Source: Burkholderiales bacterium
GTDB taxonomy: Bacteria > Pseudomonadota > Gammaproteobacteria > Burkholderiales > Burkholderiaceae_C
Assembly: GCA_016223165.1 (NCBI GenBank)
Contig: JACRPO010000009.1
Location: forward strand, 868,001 to 932,000
DNA: 64,000 nucleotides
Direction of reading: 5' to 3'
Positions 17,250 to 25,440 of this stretch are shown in pieces; position 1 is the stretch's first letter, and every line of letters starts with the position of its first letter. The translations under genes were made by a program, and so were the position numbers. Below the pieces are notes generated by a model that had not been told where the DNA came from, did not search any database, and was given only the letters and a program-made list of their open reading frames with translations.

Positions 17250-18284
17250 ATGAAGCCTGCCGCCGACAGCCCTGCCACCCCTGTCACCCTGCCCATCCAC
17301 CGCCGGGCCCGACGCCGGCTGCTGCAGGCGGCCGGCGGTGCCGCGCTGCTGGCGCTGGCCGCGCCACGCACCTTCGCGCAGGCGCCGATGAGGGTGCGCG
17401 TCGGCTACATCGCCGACTTCCATGGCTGCTCGATGGTGGCGGTGGCCAACAAGCTCGAGCTGTGGAAGAAGCACCGGCTCGCGCCCGAGATCAAGTCGTT
17501 CACCAACGGCCCCATCCAGATCCAGGCGCTCGGCGCCGGCGACCTCGACTTCGGCTATATCGGCCCTGGCGCGCTGTGGCTGCCGATGACCGGCCGGGCC
17601 AAGATCGTCGCGATGAACGTCGTCGGTTTCTCCGACCGCGTCATCGCGCAGCCCGGCATCAAGACGCTGCAGGACCTGAAGGGCAAGACCGTCGCCGTGC
17701 CAGAGGGCACCTCGGGCGACATGCTGCTGCGCCTGGCGCTGGCCAAGGCCGGCATGAAGCTGGAAGACGTGAAGCGCGTGACGATGGACCCGGCCACCGT
17801 GGTGACCGCCTTCGCTTCCGGCCAGGTGCAGGGCGCCGGCATCTGGTACCCGCACGTCGCGACGCTGAAGGGGCGCGTGCCCGACCTCGTGGAACTGTTC
17901 GGCAACAAGGATGCGCTGCCGAAGAACAGCTTCCCGAGCTCGTTCGTGATGCGCAACGAGCTCGACGCGCCGGCCGGCGCGCCGCTGGTGGACGCGATGA
18001 TCAAGGTCATCAAGGAGGCCAACGACTGGCGCAAGGCCAACCTGGCGCAGGCGGTCGATGCCGCGGCCGCGCTCATCGGCGCGCCGCGTGCATCGCTCGA
18101 GACCGAGTCCGGCTATGCGCAGTACTACACCAGCGCCGAGCTCTCCAAGCTCAGCACCGACGGCACCGTGGCCAGCTGGCTCTCCGGCATGAACGAGATG
18201 TTCCGCACCTTCAACCGCGTGCCGGAGATGGTGGATCCGGCCCGCTACTACCTCGGTGCGCGGTATGCGGCGGTGACGCCCTGA
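17250..18284 (+). CDS. ABC transporter substrate-binding protein, SsuA/TauA/NMT1-like
   Basis: 344 residues. ATG 17250 follows GAGGAG; an upstream TTG frame is rejected. The N-terminus has RRARRRLLQAAGG followed by a hydrophobic core and a cleavage site after TFAQA, a signal that could use Tat (RRRLLQ) or Sec. The mature domain has VRVGYIADFHGCSMVAVANK, IQIQALGAGDLDFGYIGPG and VAVPEGTSGDMLLR, typical of aliphatic sulfonate, taurine and nitrate binding proteins. It completes the permease-ATPase-binding protein operon. With the sulfatase on the other side of the ROK gene, a sulfonate or organosulfate ligand is the best guess, but nitrogenous ligands cannot be excluded. A copy of the repeat starts at its stop codon. 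Confidence 0.93.
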   Translation: MKPAADSPATPVTLPIHRRARRRLLQAAGGAALLALAAPRTFAQAPMRVRVGYIADFHGCSMVAVANKLELWKKHRLAPEIKSFTNGPIQIQALGAGDLDFGYIGPGALWLPMTGRAKIVAMNVVGFSDRVIAQPGIKTLQDLKGKTVAVPEGTSGDMLLRLALAKAGMKLEDVKRVTMDPATVVTAFASGQVQGAGIWYPHVATLKGRVPDLVELFGNKDALPKNSFPSSFVMRNELDAPAGAPLVDAMIKVIKEANDWRKANLAQAVDAAAALIGAPRASLETESGYAQYYTSAELSKLSTDGTVASWLSGMNEMFRTFNRVPEMVDPARYYLGARYAAVTP

Positions 18285-18348
18285 GCAGACCGGGTCTTCC
18301 CGAGGCGAATGCCGGAGCGCGCTTCAGCGCGAAGATGATCCCATGAGC
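18282..18348 (+). repeat. interspersed repeat, copy 3
   Basis: Starts at the binding-protein stop (TGAGCAGACCGGG) and ends CGAAGATGATCCCATGAGC. It contains the small inverted repeat CGCGC-TTCA-GCGCG at 18318-18331. Its last 21 nt match copy 1 at 19 positions. The transporter operon is thus bracketed by direct copies of the same element. The ATGAGC end opens a 7-codon frame that stops at once. The rest of the 242-bp gap to the cupin gene shows nothing definite. Confidence 0.6.
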
Positions 18349-18526
18349 ATCCCGCCGCGCGACTGAGGCCGCGGCACGGTGGAGATGCGAGCGGCCGGGC
18401 GTGCACACGCGCGCGCTGATGCGCGAACGGCTCGGCGCGCGGGAGCAGCCGCCCTGATCGGCCGCGCGCCCCGCGCCACAATCGACGCCGCATACCCCGC
18501 AGCCCCGCAGAGCCCACGGAGGACGC

Positions 18527-18994
18527 ATGGCCCACGCGCACGACCCGCCCTGGAAGCACGACGGCGTGCGCGTCGTGCCCGGCAACCAGCTCGACCCGAA
18601 CACGGCGCAGACGCCCGGCATGGACCGCAAGGCGGCCATCAACTTCGCGCGCGTGGGCGCGCAGAAACTGTGGGCCGGCACCGTGCACATCCACGCCGGC
18701 GCCAAGACCGGCGCCCATCACCACGGCCCGCTCGAGAGCGTGATCTACGTCGTCAAGGGCCGTGCGCGCATGCGCTGGGGCGAGAAGCTCGAGTTCACCG
18801 CCGAGGCCGGTCCGGGCGACTTCATCTACGTGCCGCCCTACGTGCCGCACCAGGAGATCAACGCCAGCGCCACCGAGACGCTCGAGTGCGTGCTCTGCCG
18901 CAGCGACGGCGAGGCGGTGGCCGTGAACCTGGACATCGAGCCCGTCGAGCGGCCAGAGAACGTGCCCTGGATCGACCCCATCCACCGCGGGTGA
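18527..18994 (+). CDS. cupin domain protein
   Basis: 155 residues, a single RmlC-like cupin. Motif 1 contains the histidine cluster GAHHHGPLESVIYVVKGRA and motif 2 is GDFIYVPPYVPHQEINAS, giving the usual three histidines plus glutamate for a metal (Fe, Mn or Ni). The C-terminal segment is VNLDIEPVERPENVPW. Cupins of this type may be dioxygenases, isomerases or ligand sensors; I cannot assign a reaction. GGAGG lies about 6 nt before the ATG. It stands alone between the transporter operon and a convergent gene (36-bp gap). Confidence 0.9.
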   Translation: MAHAHDPPWKHDGVRVVPGNQLDPNTAQTPGMDRKAAINFARVGAQKLWAGTVHIHAGAKTGAHHHGPLESVIYVVKGRARMRWGEKLEFTAEAGPGDFIYVPPYVPHQEINASATETLECVLCRSDGEAVAVNLDIEPVERPENVPWIDPIHRG

Positions 18995-19030
18995 GCGCGG
19001 ATCGCCTGCGCCGAACGGCCCGCCGCGCGG

Positions 19031-19804
19031 CTACAAGGCCAGCGCGGCCGGCGTGGCCAGGTTGGCCTGCTCGGGAAAGCTCATCAGCCAGGCCAGCCAC
19101 CGCCAGGCGGCCGGGCAGCGCTGCATCACCGCGAACCAGCCGCGGGCCTGCGCGCGCCGGAAGTCGCGATGGCTGTGCCCGTCTTCGAGCCCGTGCGCGT
19201 GATGCACTGCGTGCGTGATCTCGTGCAGGGCGACGACGGCAAGGTTGGCGCCGGCCAGCCCGCGATACAGCTGCACTTCGCGCCCGGCGAAGACGTACCA
19301 GCCGAACGCGCTGCCGCTCTCCGACTTGCTGATGCCGCGCAGGCGCACCTGGTGGCGGCCAATCTGCAGGTGGCGCGGCATGGCCGGGGGCCGGGCGCGC
19401 GCACCGCGCACGACGCGGTCGTAGCCGGCGCGGCCCGGCAGGTGCTGCGCGAGCAGCAGGTTGAACCACCGCCAAGCCCGCGGATTGCGCCCCGCGAACT
19501 CGACCATGCCGGTGGCGAAGCTGTGCGTGTAGGCCTCTTCGACGCAGCCCTGCTGGCAGCCCTTGCTGAAGTGCACGAGGCGGATGATGCAGTCGAGGAA
19601 GGCCCGCGCCAGTGGCAGCCCTTCCAGGTCCTGGCGCAGCTCGATGCGGCCCTCCGCGAGGTTGACGCAGGCGAGCCGCCGGCGGTCTGCCAGCGCCGAT
19701 CGGGGGCGGAACTCGACCGTCAGCTCATAAGGGCCGAGAAGGATGTTGAAGGGCAGTCGCGCGGCGCAACCACGCGCAGGGAGGCGGTTGGCGGTGTGGG
19801 CCAT
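19031..19804 (-). CDS. unrecognised protein with duplicated zincin-like domain; second copy keeps HEITH
   Basis: 257 residues with ATG 19804; a longer upstream frame is basic and without support. The second half has a zinc-protease-type motif H194-E195-I-T-H198 in a predicted helix, followed by HGLEDGHSHRDF with more histidines. The first half (about 68-118) aligns without gaps to 191-241 of the second: I count 15 identities in 51, including the ending PRAWRW / PAAWRW and the pattern VHFSKGCQQG / VHHAHGLEDG. In the first copy HEITH is replaced by D71-CIIR, so only the second can bind zinc in this way. No signal peptide. Not assigned to a known family; a protease role for copy 2 with copy 1 as scaffold is inference. 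Confidence 0.75.
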   Translation of the reverse strand: MAHTANRLPARGCAARLPFNILLGPYELTVEFRPRSALADRRRLACVNLAEGRIELRQDLEGLPLARAFLDCIIRLVHFSKGCQQGCVEEAYTHSFATGMVEFAGRNPRAWRWFNLLLAQHLPGRAGYDRVVRGARARPPAMPRHLQIGRHQVRLRGISKSESGSAFGWYVFAGREVQLYRGLAGANLAVVALHEITHAVHHAHGLEDGHSHRDFRRAQARGWFAVMQRCPAAWRWLAWLMSFPEQANLATPAALAL

Positions 19805-20071
19805 GGCGTCGGGGCAGGGTCGATTCCGGGAGTCGGGGCGGTCTGGGAGCCCCTTGTACCAGCCAGCGCAAAGGCCCTGGCCCGGCAAATTCCGCGCCAG
19901 GATGTCGCTGGTCAGTCAGGTCGTGACCCGAAGGAACGCAAGCACTGCCGAACCGTTCAGCCTCAACGACAAATAGCAGAGTAACTGCTCACTTGAGGCC
20001 GCCAAGCTCGCAGCAACCGGCGTTGGGATCCCTCGTCCGCGGCCGGCGCCGGCACCGGGAAACCGGCGCTC

Positions 20072-21307
20072 CTACATCTTCACCGGCCCCACGGCGATCG
20101 TCGTCTGTGAGCTCGCCTGCGAGGCCGCGTCGCGCGCCAGGTTCTGCCGCGTGCGGTCGACATAGGTGTCGGCGCGCTCGAGCTGCGCGCGGATGAGCTG
20201 GTTGTTCTGCCCCATCACGTCGATGGCCTTGGTGCGGAAGCTGTCCATCGCATCCATGGCCTGGAAGGTCTGGTCGAACATCTCCTTGATCTTCTCGATG
20301 CCGAGCATCGGGTTGCTCGCGAACTGCGTCGTCGCGTCCACGTGCTGGTTGAGCGCGCGGCCGGTCTCGCTGATGAGGTTGCCGATGGTGGCGTTCACGC
20401 CCTGCAGCATCTCCATAACGCGGATCTGGTTGCCGGTGGCGCGCGCCACCGTCTGCGCCACCGCCAGCGCGCTCATGCCGGTGGTGGCCACGCGCGTGCA
20501 GCCGTTGATCATCTCGCGGCCGGTCTTCTTCAGCACGTCGAGCGCCAGGTAGCCGTTGATGCACACGGCCTGCTGCGTCTGGATGTCGGTGAGGTTCTGG
20601 CGCGCGTAGAACAGCACCTCCTGGCGCAGCGCCTGCGCCTTGGCCGGGTCGGTAGGCGCTAGCGCCTTCACCTTCTCTTCGAGCCTGCTGTCGAGCTGCG
20701 TCGCAAAGCGCGCCGCCGCGGCGAGCTTGGTCATCGCGTCCCACAGCTTGCTGCGCGTCGCCTCGATGTCGACGACGTCCTTCTGCATGTCGTCGCGCGC
20801 GGCATAGAGCTGGCCCATGCTCGTCTTCAGCTGCTCGGCGGCGCTCTGGTACTTGCGGAAGTAGGCCTCGAGCTTGTTGCCGAAGGGGATGAGGCCGAGC
20901 AGCTTGCGCGGCTGCAGCAGGTCGCCTTCCCGGCCCGGGTTGAGCTCGTCGAGCTGGCTGCGGATGGCGGCGATGGCCTGGTAGGCGGGGCTGTCCTCGA
21001 TGCCGGCGAAGTTGCGCTGCATGAAGCGGCCCTGCATCAGCGAGCTCGCGTTGGAGATCTCCTCCTTGCCGAGCGCGAAGGCGCTGTCCAGCCGTGCCTT
21101 GAAGGCATCGCTGTGCACGTCTTCGGCAGCGAGCGCGTCGATGAAGCGCAGCACCTGGTCGTCGACCTGCGCTGCCAGCTCGGGCTTGAGCGGCACCGCC
21201 TCGCGCACCGCCGCCGGCAGCACCGGCGTGATGACCTCGGGCGGCTCGAGCTTGAAGGCCACGGCCGTGGTCGTTGTCGTGGTGGGGGCGGCAGGCGTGT
21301 CACTCAT
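20072..21307 (-). CDS. telA: toxic anion resistance protein TelA family
   Basis: 411 residues, full length for TelA (PF05816; KlaA/TelA of plasmid tellurite-resistance loci, YaaN in Bacillus). The sequence is almost all helical and soluble: LLGLIPFGNKLEAYFRKYQS, a long coiled-coil segment around QLYAARDDMQKDVVDIEATR, and the conserved TDIQTQQAVCINGYLALDVLKKT and GMSALAVAQTVARATGNQ. The ATG overlaps the upstream XpaC-like stop by 4 bp (ATGA), so the two are translationally coupled. Family members are linked to tellurite, colicin and envelope stress, but their biochemical role is unknown. Here TelA is the last gene of a four-gene cluster. A weak stem-loop (GCGCCGG/CCGGCGC, 20046-20069) follows the stop. 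Confidence 0.93.
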   Translation of the reverse strand: MSDTPAAPTTTTTTAVAFKLEPPEVITPVLPAAVREAVPLKPELAAQVDDQVLRFIDALAAEDVHSDAFKARLDSAFALGKEEISNASSLMQGRFMQRNFAGIEDSPAYQAIAAIRSQLDELNPGREGDLLQPRKLLGLIPFGNKLEAYFRKYQSAAEQLKTSMGQLYAARDDMQKDVVDIEATRSKLWDAMTKLAAAARFATQLDSRLEEKVKALAPTDPAKAQALRQEVLFYARQNLTDIQTQQAVCINGYLALDVLKKTGREMINGCTRVATTGMSALAVAQTVARATGNQIRVMEMLQGVNATIGNLISETGRALNQHVDATTQFASNPMLGIEKIKEMFDQTFQAMDAMDSFRTKAIDVMGQNNQLIRAQLERADTYVDRTRQNLARDAASQASSQTTIAVGPVKM

Positions 21308-22011
21308 GGCTTGGATTCCTTCGTAGGCAACGTGAGGGCCGGGGCATCGGCACCCGTCGCCGCGATCGGCGGCGCGAACTTCTGGCTCAGGAACTTGCTG
21401 TGCACGAGGAAGGCATGCGCATCCTGCGCCGCGAGGTCGTCGCCGAGCTGGCGCACCTTGCCTTCGAGCTCGGTGATGGTGTCCTTGAAGGTGTCGACCG
21501 CGGTCTTGCCGTTGTCCAGCAGCTTCGTGGTGGCAAAGCGCGCCGGGATCGAGAGATAGGTGTTCAGCGCCTCGGGCAGGTAGCTGATGGCGATGTGGCG
21601 GGCATGGAAGCTGTCCTGCAGCGACAACGAGCCCTTGCTGCGCTCCCATTGCTGCAGCAGGCCCTCGAGCGCCTTGCACAGGTCGAGCACACGCGCCTGC
21701 AGGCTGGCCGGGATGCGGTTCTCCGGGTTGTATTCGGTGAGCTTGCGCACCCCTTCGAGCGCCCGCTCCATCGCCTCGCGCGCGTCGCCCTCGTCCTTGA
21801 ACTGCAGCTCTTCCCAGGCCGGTGCCTGCGTGCTCGGGAAGCCGAGCCACAGGCCGCCGACGACGAAGCCGACGACGTAGCCGAGCAGGGCCACGCCGAG
21901 GCCGAGGTTGCCGAGCAGGCCGAGCGACTTCAGCACCAGCACGGCGATGGCCACGGCCAAGCCGCACCAGTTGGCGGGGGCGGCGATCAGGCGCAGGAGC
22001 TTCTGGCCCAT
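21304..22011 (-). CDS. XpaC-like membrane protein (5-bromo-4-chloroindolyl phosphate hydrolysis family)
   Basis: 235 residues. Two close hydrophobic segments at about 14-35 and 37-56 (LGLLGNLGLGVALLGYVVGF) anchor the protein; the rest is a helical cytoplasmic domain with LTEYNPENRIPASLQARV, HIAISYLPEALNTYLSIP and KLLDNGKTAVDTFKDTI, as in the XpaC family. In Bacillus, xpaC precedes the telA homologue yaaN, and the same XpaC-TelA order is seen here with a 4-bp overlap. The hydrolase name comes from an old phenotype and is unlikely to be a true enzymatic activity. A membrane partner or anchor for TelA is the simplest inference. The gap to the VWA gene upstream is 104 bp. Confidence 0.75.
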   Translation of the reverse strand: MGQKLLRLIAAPANWCGLAVAIAVLVLKSLGLLGNLGLGVALLGYVVGFVVGGLWLGFPSTQAPAWEELQFKDEGDAREAMERALEGVRKLTEYNPENRIPASLQARVLDLCKALEGLLQQWERSKGSLSLQDSFHARHIAISYLPEALNTYLSIPARFATTKLLDNGKTAVDTFKDTITELEGKVRQLGDDLAAQDAHAFLVHSKFLSQKFAPPIAATGADAPALTLPTKESKP

Positions 22012-22115
22012 GACTCAGCAATGCTCGGCACGGCACCAGCGGGGCGCGCCGAGGCCACCGGGTGGTCGGCGTCGGCCCGATCCCGCCACGATGCCGCCGT
22101 GATGCGCACGCCCCA

Positions 22116-23807
22116 TCACTGATACGCCCGGATGTCCTTGAACACGCTGTACAAGCTCCTCTTGCGCGCGTCGAACACCTGCCCGCCAGTGAGCTTGGCC
22201 AGCTCCTTCAACGCACCTTCGTTGGCCTCGCCGAACAGCACCCAGAACACCGGGATGCCGCGCACATCTTCGGGCAGGGCGGCATAGTCGCGCTTGAAGT
22301 CCTCGAGCTTGCGGCCGGCCGTGTTCTCGCCGTCGGTGAACGCCACCACCGAGTACTGGTAGCCCGGCGAGCGCTGCCGCTCGCGCAGCATGTTCTGCAG
22401 CGAGACGTACACCGCGTCGTAGAGCGCCGTGCCGCCCGTCATCTGCAGGCTCTCGGCGTAGGCGCGCACGTCGGCCAGCACGCGCTGCTTGGCGTCGCTG
22501 TCGGCCTGCTCGGCCACGCCCTGCGCCACCGCGGCCGAAGCGGGCACCTCGAAGCGCTTCAAGCCATAGGGCGTGCCGTTGAACGGCTGCAGCCACACGC
22601 GCTCGCGGTTGGTGAGCTTGGCGATGCGGCCGGTGAGCGAGTTGTCGGCGCCGGCGACGTAGTGCATCGCCTGCACCAGCTGCTGGCGGCGGCCGCCGCC
22701 CTGCATGCTGCCGCTGGTGTCGAGCACGAAGGTGCTGGCGATGGGCAGCCTGAACTCGTTGAGGTAGGCGGCGATCAGCCCGTCGGCGAGCGCGCGGTCG
22801 GGCGAGAACGGCAGTTCCACCTGCAGGCCCTGGCGCGGCAGCAGGTCCTCCACCTTCGCCGCCACCTCGGGCCTGATCGGCCGGCGCAGCGTCTGCCGCG
22901 CGAGCCAGGTCTGCACCTCGTCGCCTTTCAGGTACTCCGTCACCTTCAGGTACTCGGCGCGCCGGCCCTCGTCGAGCAGCATGAAGGGGTAGTCGGCCGT
23001 GCTCACGCCCTCGAACGGATAGATCGGGTGCAGCTTCTCGCGCAGCTTGCCGCTCGCGTTGAGGCTCAGGATCCAGCTCTCGTAGTTGATGAAGGCGTTG
23101 ACCTTCGTGCCCTGGTAGAGCGCGAACTGCTCGGCGAGATAGGTGGAGTTGTCGCCCGGGATCTTGTAGCCCTTGAGGAAATCGGCGATGGCGCCGCGGT
23201 TCACGTCGGCGGCCGACAGCGCCTCGCTCTTGCCGCCGGCGGCCGCCACCACGCCCATCAGCGCCATGAAGCCCTGGTTGCTCGTCGCCGGGTTGCTGAT
23301 GGCGTAGGTGAGCTTGCCCGCCCTGGAGGCATCGGCAATGTCCTTCCACGTCATCTTCAGGTCGGGCTTCGTCCACCCGAACTTGCGTGCATCGCCCTCG
23401 CTCACGCCGATGACGATCGGCGAGAGCATGATCTTTTCCTGCAGCTTCACGCGCTGCTGCCCCTGCGGGCTCGAGAGCAGGTACTTGGCATTGGCGAACC
23501 AGGCCGCCGCCGCCTTGGCCTCGCCGGTGAGCACGGCTTCGGTGCTCTCCATCGTGCCGCCGAAGCGGAACTTCAGCTTCACGCCGGTGGCCTTGAAGAC
23601 CATCCCCTCCAGCGGCTCGATGTCGCGCAGGTCGCTGGTGGCGATGACGGCGAACTCCGGCACCTCGGCCGCGGGCTTCGGCGGCGGGGGCGGCGGCTCC
23701 TTCTTGCCGCAGGCGGCGAGCGTGACGACCACCACGGAGAGCAGGAGCGCCGCGAGCGGCGCGGGCAGCACCGTCGCGAGCGAAGCGAACCCAGGCTTGT
23801 TCTTCAT
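22116..23807 (-). CDS. lipoprotein with binding-protein-like domain fused to VWA domain
   Basis: 563 residues. A lipoprotein signal ends in TLAAC with Cys33, followed by a Pro-rich spacer (EPPPPPPKP). Residues about 45-330 resemble an extracellular solute-binding domain (FAVIATSDLRDIEPL, GVKLKFRFGGTMESTEAVL, AISNPATSNQGFMALMGV). Residues about 345-560 form a von Willebrand factor A domain with an intact MIDAS: DTSGSM near residue 357, a threonine in MTGGTALYDAV and an aspartate in VVAFTDGEN. VWA domains bind protein partners through a metal; here the protein would sit on the periplasmic face of the membrane. The ATG overlaps the stop of the preceding binding-protein-like gene (ATGA). No ABC permease is nearby, so a sensing or adhesion role is more likely than transport. 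Confidence 0.9.
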   Translation of the reverse strand: MKNKPGFASLATVLPAPLAALLLSVVVVTLAACGKKEPPPPPPKPAAEVPEFAVIATSDLRDIEPLEGMVFKATGVKLKFRFGGTMESTEAVLTGEAKAAAAWFANAKYLLSSPQGQQRVKLQEKIMLSPIVIGVSEGDARKFGWTKPDLKMTWKDIADASRAGKLTYAISNPATSNQGFMALMGVVAAAGGKSEALSAADVNRGAIADFLKGYKIPGDNSTYLAEQFALYQGTKVNAFINYESWILSLNASGKLREKLHPIYPFEGVSTADYPFMLLDEGRRAEYLKVTEYLKGDEVQTWLARQTLRRPIRPEVAAKVEDLLPRQGLQVELPFSPDRALADGLIAAYLNEFRLPIASTFVLDTSGSMQGGGRRQQLVQAMHYVAGADNSLTGRIAKLTNRERVWLQPFNGTPYGLKRFEVPASAAVAQGVAEQADSDAKQRVLADVRAYAESLQMTGGTALYDAVYVSLQNMLRERQRSPGYQYSVVAFTDGENTAGRKLEDFKRDYAALPEDVRGIPVFWVLFGEANEGALKELAKLTGGQVFDARKRSLYSVFKDIRAYQ

Positions 23808-24949
23808 TGCGTCATCTCCCGCGCCACCACGTCGATCATCTCGGCCATGATCTCGAACGAAGGCGGGTCCACGACCTGCGTGACGCGCGCCTCCACCGCC
23901 AGCCCGGTGGGCTTGACGGCGGCGACGAAGCGCTCGCTGTCGGCGATGCGGAAGCCGTACTCCACCGCGATGCCCTGCAGCTCCGCATCGTCGGCCAGCG
24001 CCGCGGCGAGCGCCTTGGCGCGTTCGTTCATGGCCACGAACACCACCTTGTTGACGATGGTCGGCTGCGGGTACAGCAGCACCATGTCCTGCGCCACGCC
24101 CTTCTTGGTGAGCGCATAGCGCACGAGCTGGTTCTCGTAGATGAAGGCCATCGGCGTCTTGCCGATGCCGATGGCCACGTAGTCGTCGAAGTTGCCGTCG
24201 ACGTAGTTCTCCTGGTAGCCCTGGCGCTTGAAGAGCTCGGCGAGCTTCAGCGCCGTCGCCTGCGCCGTGGCGCGGTCGGTGACGATGTCGCCGGTGAGCG
24301 CATGGCTGGTCAGCGCCAGGTACAGGGCGCCCGAGTTGCTGCGGCGCAGGTCGGTGCTCGAGACCAGCACGCTGCGGCTCACCTCGTAGGCGGCGCTGCC
24401 CTTCAGGTCCTTCCAGCGCGTCTTGGCGAGCATGGTCTGCGTGAGCCGGGTCATGTCCAGGCCGTAGACCTTGGGCGACAGCGGCCTGGCGATGCCGTTG
24501 GCCACGAGGATCTTGGCGATCGGCTCCCACGAGGCGATGACCAGCGGCGTGTGGAACGGCGCGCTTTGCGTCGCCGGCACGTTGGCCTTGCGTGCCGCCT
24601 CGACGATCTGGTTGGCCGCCACGACGCCCGAGGCGAAGAAGAAGTCGGGCGCGCTTCCCGGGCCACCCGACGCCGCCACCTTGCCAGCCATGTCGCGGCT
24701 GCCCACGCGCAGCACGCTCACGGGCAGCTTCTTCGCGGCCAGCGCCTTGACGACGCGCGGGTCCTTGAAATAGCCCTCGACGTCGAGCGCGATCAGGCCC
24801 TTGAGCTCGACCACCGCGGCCGCTTCGGCCGCCTGCTGCTGCTCGATGCGCGCCATGTTCTGCCCACGCAGCGCGAAGTACAGCGCCCCGCCGAACGCCG
24901 CGACCAGCAGCAAGGTGATCGCTGCCCGCTTGGGGGTGCTGAGGGCCAT
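23804..24949 (-). CDS. membrane-anchored substrate-binding-like protein, first gene of VWA/TelA cluster
   Basis: 381 residues. ATG 24949 has GGAGAAGG upstream. One membrane segment (ITLLLVAAFGGALYFAL, about 8-26) has no cleavage site I can see, so it likely anchors the protein. The outer domain resembles a two-lobed binding protein: VKALAAKKLPVSVLRVGSRD, PDFFFASGVVAANQIVEAAR, GSAAYEVSRSVLVSST (a hinge-like region) and DDYVAIGIGKTPMAFIYENQ. It pairs with the following lipoprotein, whose N-terminal half has a similar organisation, and overlaps it by 4 bp. The family is not one I can name. An envelope receptor working with VWA, XpaC-like and TelA proteins is the inferred role. Confidence 0.85.
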   Translation of the reverse strand: MALSTPKRAAITLLLVAAFGGALYFALRGQNMARIEQQQAAEAAAVVELKGLIALDVEGYFKDPRVVKALAAKKLPVSVLRVGSRDMAGKVAASGGPGSAPDFFFASGVVAANQIVEAARKANVPATQSAPFHTPLVIASWEPIAKILVANGIARPLSPKVYGLDMTRLTQTMLAKTRWKDLKGSAAYEVSRSVLVSSTDLRRSNSGALYLALTSHALTGDIVTDRATAQATALKLAELFKRQGYQENYVDGNFDDYVAIGIGKTPMAFIYENQLVRYALTKKGVAQDMVLLYPQPTIVNKVVFVAMNERAKALAAALADDAELQGIAVEYGFRIADSERFVAAVKPTGLAVEARVTQVVDPPSFEIMAEMIDVVAREMTQ

Positions 24950-25440
24950 GTGTCCTTCTCCGGAGGCAACGCGCTTCGGGCGCCGCCACTGCGGCGCCGG
25001 CGGTTGCCCGCGGGCAGTATATGAAGCCACCTTGCGGCTGGCCCCACACGAACCGGCGTCTTTGTGCGCGGCCCGGCGCGCCGTCAGCGCGAGGCGGGTG
25101 GCCGCCCGCGGTCAGGCCGGATCAAGCCACGCCGCGGCCCGCGCCCGATCGGTCGTGGTGGTGGAAAGTGCGGCGCGGATCGGGCCCGCGCCTCACTCGG
25201 ATTTCGACACACGCGGCCGCCGCTTGAGGCCCGGACGCGGCGAGTCGGCAATACGGCGCAGGGCATGAGTGTTCGTGCCGCCGATCGAGGCGCCGCGGCC
25301 GGAGAAGCGGGCGCTTTGCCGCTCTCAAGCCGGCTTCGATAGCGCCGAAAACCCGCACAGTCGCGCCGTCAGCTCGCCACGCCGGCGGCGGCGCCGTGCC
25401 CGCCGCCGCCGGCGCGACCGCCCATTTCAGGAGCCCCACG
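24950..25440. other. 491-bp divergent intergenic region between the VWA/TelA and cupredoxin operons
   Basis: Apart from the leader hairpin and -10 element described separately, no gene with convincing codon pattern or family match is visible. It must carry promoters in both directions. A Shine-Dalgarno (CAGGAG) lies at its right end for the cupredoxin gene. Confidence 0.5.
24979..25021 (-). promoter_or_regulatory. -10 element and leader stem-loop upstream of the VWA/TelA cluster
   Basis: On the minus strand, TATACT (25016-25021, 5 of 6 to the -10 consensus) would start transcription near 25009; no good -35 is seen. The resulting leader of about 60 nt contains a perfect 8-bp stem with a 4-nt loop (GGCGCCGC 24979-24986, loop CACT, GCGGCGCC 24991-24998), ending about 17 nt before the Shine-Dalgarno. 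It could attenuate transcription or modulate translation. Confidence 0.4.

Noticed and set aside
20072..24949. ABC importer with two binding proteins
   Set aside because: No permease or ATPase gene is adjacent, and the VWA and TelA partners argue against a transporter.
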